DNA from: Chlamydia suis
GTDB lineage: Bacteria; Chlamydiota; Chlamydiia; Chlamydiales; Chlamydiaceae
Reading direction: 5' to 3'
Length of the DNA stretch: 64,000 nt
Assembly: GCF_900169085.1 (NCBI RefSeq)
Contig: NZ_LT821323.1
Location: forward strand, 186,001-250,000
Shown: piece after piece, positions 1-8,209 of the stretch
Layout: every line of letters starts with the position of its first letter
Numbering within the stretch: the stretch's first letter is position 1
Made by a program: the position numbers and the translations under genes
The notes under the pieces: generated by a model
The model's input: the letters and a program-made list of their open reading frames with translations, nothing else
Databases searched by the model: none
Told to the model about the DNA's origin: nothing

Positions 1-1
1 G

Positions 2-163
2 CGAGGAGTTGTTTGGGCGTTAGCGGAGATACAAGCAGCAGATCCTTGTTTTTTGCAGGGCGCGGCGGAGGAATCGGATCGTTATGAGTGGTTTCAGATT
101 GGAAGCGGAGGCGCCCTTGAGAACGATATTCAGAGTTTTCTGGAGACAGGCCTAATTTGTTAG
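2..163 (+). CDS. C-terminal fragment of an upstream protein (possibly MACPF protein)
   Basis: An open frame enters from the left edge and ends with TAG; 53 residues are visible, ending in FLETGLIC. I recognise no motif in this tail. In C. trachomatis the gene just before the PLD cluster is the MAC/perforin protein CT153, so by synteny this may be its C-terminus; that is inference from position only. A strong terminator follows within 10 bases, supporting a real gene end. Confidence 0.5.
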   Translation, partial: RGVVWALAEIQAADPCFLQGAAEESDRYEWFQIGSGGALENDIQSFLETGLIC

Positions 164-170
164 AAAGGAC

Positions 171-198
171 AAGCAGCCCTGTGCGGGCTGCTTTTTTC
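171..198 (+). terminator. Rho-independent terminator of the left-edge gene
   Basis: Perfect 8-bp stem AGCAGCCC/GGGCTGCT with a 5-base loop, followed directly by a run of six T. It lies 8 bases after the stop codon of the left-edge gene and separates it from the convergent PLD gene. Confidence 0.9.
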
Positions 199-214
199 TT
201 AGAGAAGAACAAGT

Positions 215-1699
215 TTATTCGTCTTCTTCAGGGGAAGAAGAAGGTTTATTTTTGTGTTCGAATGCATTCTCAGCCGTGACCAAACGACTCGAAGAGAGAA
301 GCTCTCCCCACAGATTAAAGAAGACGGCGAGCTGTCTACGGGTCGGCTTATGGACAATAAGAAGATCTTCGATATTGAACTGTACCCCTCTTCTCGTCCA
401 GTTGGCAGAGCTTAGAATGAGGGTTTTGAGGTCTATACAGCAAGCTTTGCAATGTAGAAATCCCTCGCAGACTCCTTCATAAAGGTCTACTGAAGAGCCT
501 AGGGCATTTAAGAATTCGAAAGGCGTGTGTTTATCGCGAGGGTTTACAATAACAGAGACTTGAACGCCTCTTTGTGCGGCTTCGTGTAGGGCGGCTAGGA
601 TCGTTCTATTTGAGAGAATAAACATAGCAAGTCGAATCGTTTTATCAGCAGAGCGTATAGCAGCTACAATATTTTGCAGGGTTCTGGAGCTTTTATGTCG
701 AGTGAGGATATAGTAATCTAATTGTTGAAGGCCTGCAGTGCATGGGCCAGAGCTGCGCTCCTGTATACGCTGACAGAGAGAAGGGCTTTTAACTATTGCT
801 AAAAGGTTTGTATCACGGGTGAAAGCTCCGTCTGCAAAATTAGCAGAACCGAGAATAGCTAGCCAATTATCGATCACTACATTTTTGCGATGCAGCAAAG
901 CGGCTCGTCGTGACTCAAATTGTTGCAAGATAACATTGGGGTGGGAAAGTAGGGATTCATGGTTGGAAATAAATTGGTATTGTAAAAGCACGCGAACGCC
1001 AGCATTCGCTCGTTCTAAAATAGCCTCTATAATTTTTGGAGAGGAGATTTTGTAAATACAGAAGAAAAGCTCTGTTTGTGCAAGGCGAATAGAATCACAG
1101 ATCACATCTAAAGAAGATTCTCCTGATTGTGTAGAGAAGAGTTGAAGGGCTTCTCCTGGTAAGTGGGGCGTAGAGGGAGTTTTTGAGAGAAAAGGTGTGG
1201 AGTGTGCGGCAAAATGCGTGACTAAGGCGCCTTCTTCTAGAGCGTTTCTATTACAGGGTTCTTCTTGTGGGCTTTCTGTATCGTCAGGATAAGGGTGTGT
1301 GTGTGGGGCGCATACAAAAGGTCCTTCGTAAGGGGCATAAGGATTATGGGGGCAGTCAGTGTATAGATCTAGGGAGTCTAAATAGCGTAAGAAGGGCTCA
1401 TTCTGGGGAGAGGTGGATGAGTAAGGTAGGCAAAATTGCTCGAATTGATGAGATGTTGCGGTAGAGCCGGCTCTAGGTGTGAATTCTGCCGCGTTGGGAT
1501 TAAGATTGGAAGTCTGTAGACCCAGAGACAGATTTTCTATCGCAGCAGCTAATTCATGCTGTGGGAGCTCTTCAGGAGAAATAAAATAAGCTCCTACCTC
1601 TTCTGGGGATGCCTGTGGGCCTCTTTGTAAAGGGGGAGGGGAATCTGAAACCGACGACTCTTGATAAGGTGAATAATTAGAGTTTCTATTTATGCTCAT
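215..1699 (-). CDS. Phospholipase D-like protein A (two HKD motifs, PAM2-like motif)
   Basis: A 494-residue PLD-superfamily protein. The N-terminal ~190 residues are low-complexity and rich in Pro, Ser, Asn and Glu, with a short segment near residues 64-76 (LNPNAAEFTPR) matching the eukaryotic PAM2 consensus. The catalytic half has two complete HxKx4D motifs, HRKNVVID near residue 270 and HCKACCID near 416, each followed by the usual G/S-S-A-N-F/W segment, so it should be catalytically competent as a phosphodiesterase or transphosphatidylase; the substrate is unknown. I chose ATG at 1699 (MSINRN) over the in-frame TTG at 1711 because another PLD gene in the cluster has an MSIN start at its upstream ATG. 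No signal peptide is seen. It is the last gene of a minus-strand PLD series and is probably a secreted or inclusion-associated factor as proposed for chlamydial plasticity-zone PLDs. Confidence 0.88.
   Translation of the reverse strand: MSINRNSNYSPYQESSVSDSPPPLQRGPQASPEEVGAYFISPEELPQHELAAAIENLSLGLQTSNLNPNAAEFTPRAGSTATSHQFEQFCLPYSSTSPQNEPFLRYLDSLDLYTDCPHNPYAPYEGPFVCAPHTHPYPDDTESPQEEPCNRNALEEGALVTHFAAHSTPFLSKTPSTPHLPGEALQLFSTQSGESSLDVICDSIRLAQTELFFCIYKISSPKIIEAILERANAGVRVLLQYQFISNHESLLSHPNVILQQFESRRAALLHRKNVVIDNWLAILGSANFADGAFTRDTNLLAIVKSPSLCQRIQERSSGPCTAGLQQLDYYILTRHKSSRTLQNIVAAIRSADKTIRLAMFILSNRTILAALHEAAQRGVQVSVIVNPRDKHTPFEFLNALGSSVDLYEGVCEGFLHCKACCIDLKTLILSSANWTRRGVQFNIEDLLIVHKPTRRQLAVFFNLWGELLSSSRLVTAENAFEHKNKPSSSPEEDE
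1472..1510 (-). other. PAM2-like motif in PLD-like protein A
   Basis: Encodes SNLNPNAAEFTPR. All anchor positions of the PAM2 consensus (Leu, Asn, Ala, Phe, Pro) are present. See the finding on PABP mimicry. Confidence 0.7.
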
Positions 1700-1715
1700 A
1701 ACTACCAACAAATTT

Positions 1716-1743
1716 ACGCCGAATAAGTATAAATAATCGGCGT
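1716..1743 (-). promoter_or_regulatory. Hairpin in the leader of PLD-like gene A
   Basis: Inverted repeat ACGCCGA/TCGGCGT with a 14-base AT-rich loop, ending about 17 bases before the ATG of PLD-like gene A. On the plus strand it is followed by T5, so it could also act as a terminator there, but no plus-strand gene precedes it. Role uncertain. Confidence 0.4.
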
Positions 1744-1850
1744 TTTTGTTTTATGAGTTCTTATTTGTTCAATAAAATCTTATTCTAAAAGCGGGGATAC
1801 AGAACGGAAAATTCCTCAAAGATCTTTATATTTTCTGATGCGCGCGAGAA

Positions 1851-3140
1851 TTACGTTTTGTTACGAGAGCTGGAGCCGCTTGTCTTGTGTTTAGAAGAGC
1901 GCTTGGTATCAGAGGTAATTTTACAGGCTGCGAAACGGCTATTAAATCGTTCGAGAGCCTCTGCGCTTTGGATCTGTTCTGACTCGGTTTTTAAGCAATC
2001 ATCATCCAAGGAAAGAGGAGCTGTTAATGAGGAAATCTGCTGCCATAGAACGCGAAGGGTTGCTAGATTCTGAGAGGAAATTGGGGTAACGATTATCAAG
2101 TCCTCCAGATTGCTTTCTAGCCCTCGTTTTGTCCAGTTGGCAGACCCTGTGATGAGAGTAGTGTCATCGATAATCCCTATTTTGCAATGAAGAGTACAGG
2201 CTCCTTCCCATGTTTGGACGGGAAGCTGTTGCACAGAAGGGTCCCCGCTGCGCAGAGCTTGTACTGTGCTAGATCTTTTGCCACGATCAATGACGATTTC
2301 AACAGAAACGCCTCGTTCTTTAGCTGCGGCAAGGGCTTTTAGAACTTCTTGGTTTGCTAAAGTAAGGAGAGCAACCTTTATTGAGGTCTTCGCTTGATTC
2401 AAAGCTGAAACAATGATGGGCATCCCATTATAAGCGTTGCGTTTGAGCGGATAATAGGTCACTGTCTGTTGATCTGATAGCGAGAAAGATCCCGCTCGAT
2501 CACTACGAATACATTGATAGAGGTGAGGACAAATAATTTTTAGGGTTATGTTAATATCGTCCTGTAACGAGGAGTCGGTGAAATTTCCAGAGCTTAGAAT
2601 AGTGGTGTCGGTGTCGATAGAGAGATGTTTTTTATGTTGAATGGCTCCTCCGCGATGATCAAATCGAGTGAGATGACAAGAACTCGTTTGAGGGAAGGTT
2701 ACTCCATCTGGTAAAAATTGGTAGTATAGACACAGTTTTTTGCCGTTACCAACTTGTCGTTTAAGAGCTTCGATAATTGCGTCGGAATCCAGGATATAAA
2801 TTTTTAGTCGCAGTTCTTGTTGAGCTTGTTCAATGGATGAGCAAATGACATCCAAAGGTTTTTGATCGCTGTATTTAGAGTATAAGGTAAGAGAGCTGCA
2901 GGGTAGACTGGAAGGGATGGTTTGGGGAAGCTGGGGTTGAAGGGCTTCGGCTCTTTGCAGTTTCGACCGGCATACTCTGGATGTTTTAGCTTCTTCTTCT
3001 GAAGGGAGAGCGCGTGCTGCTGCTGCGGTGGAAAAAGTGTGGGTATTTACAAGGGGAGAATGCGGGGGAGGGAAACTCGGTATAAAAGAGGGGTTTCGAG
3101 GACCTTGATTACGAGTGTTTTGCTCTTGGGGGGGGGGCAA
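1851..3140 (-). CDS. Phospholipase D-like protein B, start separated by a poly-C tract
   Basis: PLD-superfamily protein with both HKD motifs: HKKHLSID (after LQ-like strand 'IQ') and HCKIGIID, each followed by SSGNF or GSANW. The uninterrupted frame begins at a TTG (3140) directly before a run of ten C (3128-3137), giving 429 residues. The better start is an ATG at 3180 (MSINNN...), which resembles the N-terminus of PLD-like protein A, but it is one base out of frame with the body. Loss of one C (nine) or gain of two (twelve) would join them. So the gene is either switched off in this sequence, read by slippage, or the tract length is a consensus error. The N-terminal ~90 residues are proline-rich and have no PAM2 motif, unlike proteins A, D, E and F. 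Confidence 0.82.
   Translation of the reverse strand: MPPPQEQNTRNQGPRNPSFIPSFPPPHSPLVNTHTFSTAAAARALPSEEEAKTSRVCRSKLQRAEALQPQLPQTIPSSLPCSSLTLYSKYSDQKPLDVICSSIEQAQQELRLKIYILDSDAIIEALKRQVGNGKKLCLYYQFLPDGVTFPQTSSCHLTRFDHRGGAIQHKKHLSIDTDTTILSSGNFTDSSLQDDINITLKIICPHLYQCIRSDRAGSFSLSDQQTVTYYPLKRNAYNGMPIIVSALNQAKTSIKVALLTLANQEVLKALAAAKERGVSVEIVIDRGKRSSTVQALRSGDPSVQQLPVQTWEGACTLHCKIGIIDDTTLITGSANWTKRGLESNLEDLIIVTPISSQNLATLRVLWQQISSLTAPLSLDDDCLKTESEQIQSAEALERFNSRFAACKITSDTKRSSKHKTSGSSSRNKT
3128..3137 (-). repeat. Homopolymeric C10 tract (G10 on plus strand), candidate phase-variation switch
   Basis: Ten G on the plus strand, C10 in the sense of PLD-like gene B, lying between its ATG (3180) and the conserved body. 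The ATG frame is off by one at length ten and in frame at nine or twelve. Poly-C/G slippage is an established switching mechanism in chlamydial pmp genes. Confidence 0.75.
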
Positions 3141-3273
3141 CCATTCTACAGCCCCAAGGGAGATTGTTATTTATACTCATAGTACCTGTTGCCGTTTCTT
3201 TGGAGAGAAAAGGCACTATTTTCCCTTTAGCTTCGATTTTTACGCAACGGGTGAAGAGTTTACTTAACCGGAT

Positions 3274-4449
3274 TTAGGAAGGTTCTAGCAAATCCTTATC
3301 ATCTCTTTTGATCAGACATTTTTCAGCTCCTTCTTCCGTTAAAACAATACTTTGATCACAAAGGAAGTTCCACCAGGTAGCTAGCACCTCTTTTTGACTT
3401 TCCGTAAGAGGTTTGATAATCAATAAGTCTTCTTGATTAGTGTTTAGACCTCGTCTAGACCAATTGGCAGACCCTAGAATGGCTGTTTCATGATCAATGA
3501 TGCAGACTTTGTTGTGCATGAGAGCAGAACAAGTCCCCTCTCTCACGGAGATTTTAGATTTTAAGGATTTTAATAGTTGGAAAGTTTGTCTTTTTGCTTC
3601 GGGGTCGATAATGATTGTGACAAGAACCGCGCGTTCTGTTGCTGCTTCATGAAGAGCAGCAAGAACATTTTTTTGCGTGAGGATGTACATCCCAATTTGA
3701 ATCGAACTTTTAGCTTTGCGAATTTCTTTTAAAATTTGTCCTTCATTACCACACCCTTTTCTATTCATAGGACAGTAGCAAACCTCTTGTTGTCCTACAG
3801 AAACGCAGCCAGCTTGATGACGCTCCATTAAAGAGCAAAGATCGTCGTTATGGATTTGTACCATAAGGTTAACATCTGATTGTAAAGAAATGTCCGTGAA
3901 ATTTCCTGTTCCTGTGATGACCAGTTGGTGATCTATGAGAAGCGTTTTTTTGTGGAGAAGCACGCGTTTGCTTCCTTGAAAAGGGATGAGCTGTATGTTG
4001 GTTGGGGAGAGTTCTTGAAGAGCTTCCTTAGGCATATGATGATAGTGAATAGATATGGGTACTGATTGAGAAGATTTCAAGACTAGGGCTTGAATGATGT
4101 TTTTAGAAGATAGATTAAAAATACGAATAAGAATAGAAGAGGTCGCGGAGAGGATGGCATTCCTGATAATATTAGGAGCATCATGTCCACAGTGCCAGGA
4201 GAAGAAGCTGATAGGTTCTGGGACTGGTGGACGAAAATAGGGAAGTAAGGCTGATGATGCAGGCCGAGTTAGTGTTAATAATATCCGCTCTTTTTTCGCC
4301 GTCTCCCCCTCATAGGGAGGAGGTGTTGGCGGGGCGGATGATGTTGGGAGTGTCCTTCGCGCGGGGATCCTGGATAAAGGTTGGGAGATCCATTCGTTGA
4401 GAGGGAAGCGCTCCCTCAAAGACCAGAGTTGCAACTCACTTAAGCGCAT
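3274..4449 (-). CDS. Phospholipase D-like protein C
   Basis: 391-residue PLD-superfamily protein with a shorter proline-rich N-terminus (about 90 residues) than its neighbours. Both catalytic motifs are intact: HKKTLLID followed by TGTGNF, and HNKVCIID followed by GSANW. No PAM2-like motif and no signal peptide are visible. The ATG at 4449 begins MRLSELQLW. It sits between PLD-like gene B and a proline-rich gene, all on the minus strand, with short gaps, so co-transcription is possible. Predicted phosphodiesterase; substrate unknown. Confidence 0.87.
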   Translation of the reverse strand: MRLSELQLWSLRERFPLNEWISQPLSRIPARRTLPTSSAPPTPPPYEGETAKKERILLTLTRPASSALLPYFRPPVPEPISFFSWHCGHDAPNIIRNAILSATSSILIRIFNLSSKNIIQALVLKSSQSVPISIHYHHMPKEALQELSPTNIQLIPFQGSKRVLLHKKTLLIDHQLVITGTGNFTDISLQSDVNLMVQIHNDDLCSLMERHQAGCVSVGQQEVCYCPMNRKGCGNEGQILKEIRKAKSSIQIGMYILTQKNVLAALHEAATERAVLVTIIIDPEAKRQTFQLLKSLKSKISVREGTCSALMHNKVCIIDHETAILGSANWSRRGLNTNQEDLLIIKPLTESQKEVLATWWNFLCDQSIVLTEEGAEKCLIKRDDKDLLEPS

Positions 4450-4473
4450 AAAAATCGCTAATCCTTAACTGGT

Positions 4474-5025
4474 TCAGCAAGAGTGGGATCTTTTCAGTAA
4501 TGGTTTGGCTGGAGGTTCTGGGAAAGGAGACGGTGGCTGTATTGCTCGTGTAGCGCAAGCCGAGATGGCCAAGCTTGTCAAACACACTCCCATAGGAACG
4601 CCTGGAGATAAGTCACGCGGAAGAGGATGAGATGGGTTAGCAAATCTGGGTGGAACCCGGTTTCGATGAGGGGAAGGATAAGGTTTGTTATATAATTTAA
4701 GAGGTTTACGCGCTGTTGGTATATGGACTTGAGGGTAGTAGCGTCCATCTGTACAACGCATGAAAAGCGGTCTTCTTGGGGGACAAGGCGGGACCTCAGT
4801 ATCTGTAGACTCTGGGGATGGGAGAGGATTAGGGTTTGTTGGAGGAGAAGATATAAAAAGGTGGTACTCTCCATCGCGAGAAGGCCCAAAAGTTATGGGG
4901 ATGCGAGAAGTCCCCAAAGTCAAGGAGAGAGGAAGTTTTACAGGAGAAGGAACTGGAGTTTGTGGTTGGGGATTCGGGACCTGTTGATATCCTCCCGAAA
5001 GAGAAGGGGTTAGAGGGAATGACAT
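4474..5025 (-). CDS. Proline-rich hypothetical protein
   Basis: 183 residues, strongly enriched in proline (especially residues 15-35 and 60-90), with clusters such as PPCPPRRPLF that fit the SH3-ligand pattern PxxPxR, and a basic middle part. No HKD motif, membrane segment or signal peptide. It lies between PLD-like genes C and D; the C. trachomatis gene in the comparable position is CT156, reported as lipid-droplet-associated Lda1, but I could not verify homology. The start is uncertain: ATG at 5025 lacks a clear ribosome binding site, and another ATG at 5056 (MSPLNKNS, echoing the MSIN starts of the PLDs) opens a different frame, so a frameshift near the N-terminus is possible. Confidence 0.6.
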   Translation of the reverse strand: MSFPLTPSLSGGYQQVPNPQPQTPVPSPVKLPLSLTLGTSRIPITFGPSRDGEYHLFISSPPTNPNPLPSPESTDTEVPPCPPRRPLFMRCTDGRYYPQVHIPTARKPLKLYNKPYPSPHRNRVPPRFANPSHPLPRDLSPGVPMGVCLTSLAISACATRAIQPPSPFPEPPAKPLLKRSHSC

Positions 5026-5180
5026 ACAATAGACTGTTTTTATTTAAAGGGCTCATCAGTATAGATTTGCGTTTCGTTTTTTGTAAATTTTTTCATTGGG
5101 CGAAAGTGTTGAGTCAGTATGCCGCGATTGATCGAGAGGATAAATAAGCGATCTATCGCGGCTCTAAAGTATAGCTTGAA

Positions 5181-6557
5181 TTAATCTTCTGAGTCTGGGG
5201 AAGAGGTTTGTGCGCGGTATGGGCGTAGAGATGCTAAAGTGCGTCTTATTGTGACATTTTCAGAGGTTACAAGTTCGCTATGAGCGAGTGTTTGATACCA
5301 GATTTGGGATAATGAGGCGTGTTCTTGTGGAGACAGTTGGGGTATGAAGAAAAGATTTTCTGTATTATGCAAAAATCCTTTATTACTCCAGTTGACAGAC
5401 CCAACAATAAGAGTGTTGTCTACAATGCACATTTTACAATGAACTAGTCCACAAGTGGTTCCTTCGAATATCTTAATGCCAGAGTGGAGCTTTTGTAGTA
5501 TGTCAAAAGCAGCTTTACGGTGTTGGGTATCTACAATAATCTCTACTTCGACTCCTCGTCGATGAGCCCTATCTAAAGCTTGTAAAATTCTTTCGTGAGA
5601 AAGAACAAACATCATTAGTCTAATTGAGTGGTTAGCGTTATCAATGTGCCGGATAATTTCGGGCGCAGCGTCGGGACCAAGGCGATAGAGAGAGAGATAG
5701 CGGCAATTGCGTTCGCCAACAGGGCAGTCTCCTGATCGATTTTGTTTCATGAGACGACAGAGCTCTGGACTTAGAACCTTAATCAAGCAATTGACATCTC
5801 CCGTCAAAGCTCCATGAGTAAAGTTTGCAGATCCTAGGATGGCTAGTTTCTGATCTATAATAAGCTCTTTTTTATGTTGGAGATTGGTATGCGTTTTGGT
5901 GTTAGGCTGTAGGTGAACTAAGGGATGTTTATCGAGACCACACTGTTCATGATTTTGTATGAGTTGGTAATGGATCCAAACAGGAACTCCTTCCGAAGCT
6001 TTTTGAGCAAGCGCTCTCAGGATAGTTTTTGAAGAAAGGCTATAAATTTTCATTCGGATACTGCTTTGAGCTGATCTTATTGCTTTGCAAATCTCTTCCG
6101 TTAGATCGTGACCACATTCTTGAGCTAAAATTTGAATGGGGGCTAGGGGAGTTGGTTCGAGCGTTTTTTCTGAGTGCACATTAAGTGTTCGCTGAGAGCA
6201 GAGACTGGTTGATACCGCTACCCGCATGGTGTTATTGTATTGCTTAGGACGAACAACAGGATCCGCTGGTGCCGCAGCTTCTTCAACGGATGAACTAAGA
6301 GGATTAGGGATCCATTCTATTTGACTTTGCAAAGGAGCTTCTGGCGCTCTATTTTGGTAAGGATTTCTCAAAAAAGAGGGGATAAACTCTGGAGCATTGG
6401 GATTAAGGGTTGAAGGTAGAGATTGATGAGATTCCTGTTGGACTGGTTGAATCCCTGAAGGTTCTGAGGGTGTTTCTGTATTTTGAGACCAGTCTGTGTA
6501 GATATCTAAATCTGGACAGCGGCTCAGTAAAGAGGGCCAAAAGTTAGGATTACACAT
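5181..6557 (-). CDS. Phospholipase D-like protein D (PAM2-like motif)
   Basis: 458-residue PLD-superfamily protein. Residues 49-60 (STLNPNAPEFIP) match the PAM2 consensus within a Pro/Ser/Glu-rich N-terminal region of about 140 residues. Both HKD motifs are intact: HKKELIID followed by GSANF, and HCKMCIVD followed by GSVNW. An N-terminal segment (LDIYTDWSQN) has a counterpart in PLD-like protein A (LDLYTDCPHN), indicating common descent of the non-catalytic part. ATG at 6557; no signal peptide. The gene belongs to the minus-strand PLD series and has a roughly 120-base leader before it. Confidence 0.88.
   Translation of the reverse strand: MCNPNFWPSLLSRCPDLDIYTDWSQNTETPSEPSGIQPVQQESHQSLPSTLNPNAPEFIPSFLRNPYQNRAPEAPLQSQIEWIPNPLSSSVEEAAAPADPVVRPKQYNNTMRVAVSTSLCSQRTLNVHSEKTLEPTPLAPIQILAQECGHDLTEEICKAIRSAQSSIRMKIYSLSSKTILRALAQKASEGVPVWIHYQLIQNHEQCGLDKHPLVHLQPNTKTHTNLQHKKELIIDQKLAILGSANFTHGALTGDVNCLIKVLSPELCRLMKQNRSGDCPVGERNCRYLSLYRLGPDAAPEIIRHIDNANHSIRLMMFVLSHERILQALDRAHRRGVEVEIIVDTQHRKAAFDILQKLHSGIKIFEGTTCGLVHCKMCIVDNTLIVGSVNWSNKGFLHNTENLFFIPQLSPQEHASLSQIWYQTLAHSELVTSENVTIRRTLASLRPYRAQTSSPDSED
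6378..6413 (-). other. PAM2-like motif in PLD-like protein D
   Basis: Encodes STLNPNAPEFIP, with Leu, Asn, Ala, Phe and Pro at the PAM2 anchor positions. Confidence 0.7.
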
Positions 6558-6681
6558 AATATTTTCTGGGTTATATATTTAGGTTAAGGAATTTCAAGCT
6601 TAAAAAAGCTTGTTCTATGGGGGATAAGTGAGCACGAAGCATATTGACGGTGTCTTCAGGAACTTCTGTGTTATTTAATTA

Positions 6682-8034
6682 CTATTGACTATCGCGATCT
6701 TCTGCCTCTGAAAAAGGAGGTAATCGATTATCTACATTCTCTGCGGTTACGAGCTCACTGTTATTTCTAATGAAAGAACCGAGGCGCTCTATGTCGCGGC
6801 GTGTGAAGTGACCAAGGTTTCGGACTACTATAAGGTCTTCGTAATTGGTATTAAAACCGCTAACGCTCCAGTTAGGAGACCCTGTGATGAGAGTTCTCCC
6901 ATCAACTATGGCTAGTTTACAGTGCAGATAGCCAAAGCAAGTGCTGGCAAAAAGCGGGAACGTGCATCCTGCTCGTTGCATCATGTCATAAGCCAACCGC
7001 TTTCTGGCAGAGTCTACGATAACCTTAACTTTCACCCCTCGTCGATGGGCGTCTTCAAGAGCGCATAAAATTTCTCTAAAGGATAAAACATTCATGGCAA
7101 GGAAAATTTTTTTCTGTGCGCCGCGAATTATATCGGTAATCATGCTGATATCTGTCGTAAATCGTTTGCGCAAAGGATAGTAGGTGATTGTTTGGTTCCC
7201 CACCCGACAAGATCCGGCACGCTCTTGTGCTATTAGAGAGCATAGAGGTGGGCAGTCTATTCTTAGTGTGCAGTTCACATCTCTTCGCAGAGATTTTTCT
7301 GCGAAGTTTCCTGTGCTGATGATGACGTGTCGCCCATCTACAAGTACAGTTTTTTTATGCAAAAGTATTTTATTCTGATTTCTACAGATGAGGGTGATAT
7401 TAGGACAATGTGATAACTCTTCTAGACAGCGAATATTGTCGTATTCCAGTGTTATAGGGATGCCCTCACTGGCTTTATCAATGATAGCCTGTTTAATTTC
7501 CTGAGAAGAAAGTATATAGGTTCGGATGAGAACATGCTCTTTAGCAAATCGGATGGTATCACAGATCATTCGAATGGGGTCTGTGTGAGGTAGAGGTTGT
7601 GGGTGAGCGGAAAAAGAAGAAATAAAGCCTAGCTGAATTCTTCCCGGATCTCCAGGGAATCTCTGAATAGTAGGAAGTGTTTGTGGGTTATGAGTAGAAG
7701 GTGTTTCACTGGAAGGAATATTTAAACAAGAGCGGGCGATAGGTAAAAGAGCGGAAGTTGTGTTTGGATTGTTAGTAGGTGCAGTGGAGAACGTGCGAGG
7801 GACAAACTCTTGAGCATTGGGATTCAAAGAAGAAGGGGCTGGAATATTTTGAATTGTTAGGGGTGCGAGAGTAGAAAGAGTGCTATTCAAGTTCAAGTTG
7901 TTTAAAGGAGCCGCAGCAATCCCTCCACAAGCTCCAAAACGAGAACCGTCGACCAGCGATTCAGAGGAATCGCTGTCAGAAGAGTCGCAATCCCAGTAAC
8001 TGTTGAGTTGGTTTCCTAATTCTTGTATTCGCAT
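6682..8034 (-). CDS. Phospholipase D-like protein E (tandem copy 1, PAM2-like motif)
   Basis: 450-residue PLD-superfamily protein, nearly identical to the adjacent copy F. The N-terminus has an acidic Ser/Asp stretch (residues 17-27) and a PAM2-like motif at residues 68-80 (SSLNPNAQEFVPR). Catalytic motifs HKKTVLVD (followed by STGNF) and HCKLAIVD (followed by GSPNW) are both complete. Differences from copy F are scattered substitutions and a small N-terminal indel, so both copies appear to be maintained as genes. ATG at 8034 (MRIQELGNQ) is shared by both copies. A terminator-like hairpin lies between the two copies. Confidence 0.88.
   Translation of the reverse strand: MRIQELGNQLNSYWDCDSSDSDSSESLVDGSRFGACGGIAAAPLNNLNLNSTLSTLAPLTIQNIPAPSSLNPNAQEFVPRTFSTAPTNNPNTTSALLPIARSCLNIPSSETPSTHNPQTLPTIQRFPGDPGRIQLGFISSFSAHPQPLPHTDPIRMICDTIRFAKEHVLIRTYILSSQEIKQAIIDKASEGIPITLEYDNIRCLEELSHCPNITLICRNQNKILLHKKTVLVDGRHVIISTGNFAEKSLRRDVNCTLRIDCPPLCSLIAQERAGSCRVGNQTITYYPLRKRFTTDISMITDIIRGAQKKIFLAMNVLSFREILCALEDAHRRGVKVKVIVDSARKRLAYDMMQRAGCTFPLFASTCFGYLHCKLAIVDGRTLITGSPNWSVSGFNTNYEDLIVVRNLGHFTRRDIERLGSFIRNNSELVTAENVDNRLPPFSEAEDRDSQ
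7795..7833 (-). other. PAM2-like motif in PLD-like protein E
   Basis: Encodes SSLNPNAQEFVPR, the closest match in the window to the PAM2 motifs of Paip2 and ataxin-2 as I remember them. Confidence 0.75.
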
Positions 8035-8120
8035 AGTTGTGCCCTATACTCTAGGATGCAAGCTTTCTAAGAGAGCCTGGATCTGGGTTTGTAGTTTATT
8101 AAGCGTGGTACGCTTGATCT

Positions 8121-8159
8121 CTTGAAAAAAGCCCGATTAATAATGAGGCTTTTTTTAAG
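8121..8159 (-). terminator. Terminator between the duplicated PLD genes
   Basis: Stem CTTGAAAAAAGCC against GGCTTTTTTTAAG (one wobble) with an AT-rich loop. On the minus strand it follows the stop of PLD-like gene F by about 50 bases. The A/T-rich arms make it plausible in either direction. Confidence 0.6.
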
Positions 8160-8209
8160 AGGTTCTTCTAGGGAAGAAACGTTTGTGTTTTTTCTGTGTT
8201 ATTTAATTA

